From Synergistaceae bacterium (GTDB lineage: Bacteria > Synergistota > Synergistia > Synergistales > Synergistaceae): a DNA stretch of 5,285 nt. The stretch covers positions 1-5,285 of the forward strand of contig JAISQP010000097.1 of the NCBI GenBank assembly GCA_031274115.1, given 5' to 3'. Of the stretch, positions 4,579-5,285 are shown in pieces; position 1 is the stretch's first letter; every line of letters starts with the position of its first letter. The position numbers and the translations under genes were made by a program. Under the pieces are notes generated by a model. The model made no database searches. It had not been told where the DNA came from and saw only the letters and a list, made by a program, of their open reading frames with translations.

Positions 4579-5285
4579 TCAGTCCCCGCTCGAAGCTATG
4601 CGGTTCAGCGCGTCTACAAGACGTTCGACATCCTCTTTTTGATTGAAATACCCCAAGCTTGCCCGAACAGCGCCCATTGGGGCGGTCCCAAGCAGATGGT
4701 GAGCCTGGGGCGCGCAATGAATACCCGCACGGACCATGATTCCATGATCCTGATCCAGCTTCAAGGCGACTTTGCTGGGATCACGCCCATCCATGTTGAA
4801 CGAGACGAGTCCAAGCCTGTTTTCCGCGCGCGCGGGACCGTAATACGAAAGCCCCGGAACGGAGTCCAGACCGTCAAGGAGAAGCTTCGTAAGGTCCGTC
4901 TCGTGCTTGCGCACGGCGTCGACGCCGATATCGAGCAAAAACATTACACCGGCGCAGAGCCCTGCAATGCCGGAGATGTTCATGGTGCCTGATTCATAGC
5001 GATCCGGAGGATCGTCAGGCTGAAACGGGGAAAGAGACATTCCTCCTGTGCCTCCCTCCTTGAGTGTGGATAACTCCAGTCCGTCGCGAATATACAGGCC
5101 GCCTGTCCCGGTCGGTCCGAGCAAACTTTTGTGTCCGGTGAATGCGAGCATATCTACCGGAACGGTCGATATATCGATCGGATACGCCCCCGCGGTCTGC
5201 GCGGCGTCCGCCAGAACCTGAACGCCTTGTTCGTGAGAGGCGCTCACTATTTCCCCGAGCGGGGTAACACATCCTATGACATTCG
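4579..5285 (-). CDS. Class V aminotransferase / cysteine desulfurase family protein (5' end outside the window)
   Basis: The C-terminal 234 residues of a PLP-dependent enzyme are visible; the frame is open through the window edge (NVIGCVTPLG...). Numbering the fragment, Asp26 in VLADAAQTAG contacts the PLP pyridine nitrogen, and His51-Lys52 in FTGHKSLLGPTGTG carries the Schiff-base lysine. RYESGTMN (95-102) is the usual phosphate-side motif, and Cys190 in RAGIHCAPQAHH is at the position of the desulfurase cysteine. The C-terminus (GAVRASLGYFNQKEDVERLV) is complete. The pattern fits the desulfurase-like subfamily typified by Enterococcus EF2568, some members of which lie near selenium-metabolism genes, rather than housekeeping IscS. 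Reaction and sulfur or selenium acceptor are not shown here. It is followed after five bases by the Fe-S protein gene. About 140 N-terminal residues should lie beyond the edge. Confidence 0.9.
   Translation of the reverse strand, partial: NVIGCVTPLGEIVSASHEQGVQVLADAAQTAGAYPIDISTVPVDMLAFTGHKSLLGPTGTGGLYIRDGLELSTLKEGGTGGMSLSPFQPDDPPDRYESGTMNISGIAGLCAGVMFLLDIGVDAVRKHETDLTKLLLDGLDSVPGLSYYGPARAENRLGLVSFNMDGRDPSKVALKLDQDHGIMVRAGIHCAPQAHHLLGTAPMGAVRASLGYFNQKEDVERLVDALNRIASSGD

Noticed and set aside
4574..4717. A longer N-terminus for the Fe-S protein starting at 4717
   Set aside because: It would overlap the conserved C-terminal domain of the desulfurase gene by 139 bp, and the added residues look like an out-of-frame translation. 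ATG 4573 starts the family-like sequence.
1..5285. CRISPR arrays, tRNA or rRNA genes, insertion sequences, B12 riboswitch
   Set aside because: I saw no regularly spaced repeats, no cloverleaf or rRNA sequence, no transposase frame, and no B12-box-like leader. The leader of the ECF operon is only about 34 bases, too short for such a riboswitch.

Overview
This window most likely comes from an anaerobic, outer-membrane-bearing bacterium. The coding DNA is moderately GC-rich and carries a nickel/cobalt ECF importer of the Nik(K/L) kind, an Fe-S protein paired with a cysteine-desulfurase-like enzyme, and a fragment of a TolC-type outer-membrane efflux gene. Synergistota or a sulfate-reducer-like lineage would fit, but that is inference from gene content and is weak.

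Layout. All intact genes are on the minus strand and read right to left. Entering at the right edge is the C-terminal 234 residues of a class V aminotransferase/cysteine-desulfurase-family protein (4579-5285). Five bases later comes a 171-residue protein with a C-terminal four-cysteine Fe-S domain (4058-4573). A gap of about 300 bases follows. It holds a plus-strand relic of a TolC-family gene (about 3844-4065) and the promoter of the next operon. That operon runs without a real gap from 3759 to 353: a DUF4198 periplasmic protein (NikK-like), a signal-peptide plus C-terminal-anchor protein (NikL-like), the substrate-binding membrane subunit CbiM/NikM, the transmembrane coupling subunit CbiQ/NikQ, and the ATPase CbiO/NikO. 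The junctions are 13 bp, a 10-bp overlap, a 4-bp GTGA overlap and 3 bp.

The left 352 bases contain no convincing gene. They hold a strong leftward sigma-70-type promoter, an 8-base dyad (ATATGTAC and its complement) around it, and a ribosome binding site with an ATG at bases 4-2, so another leftward gene probably starts at the window edge.

How the genes work together. The five-gene operon should import Ni2+ (or Co2+): CbiM/NikM binds metal, CbiQ/NikQ couples it to the ATPase, and the two exported proteins K and L replace the CbiN/NikN subunit of other systems. The upstream desulfurase and Fe-S protein suggest sulfur transfer or Fe-S/metal-cofactor assembly. Whether that is functionally linked to nickel supply cannot be shown from this window.
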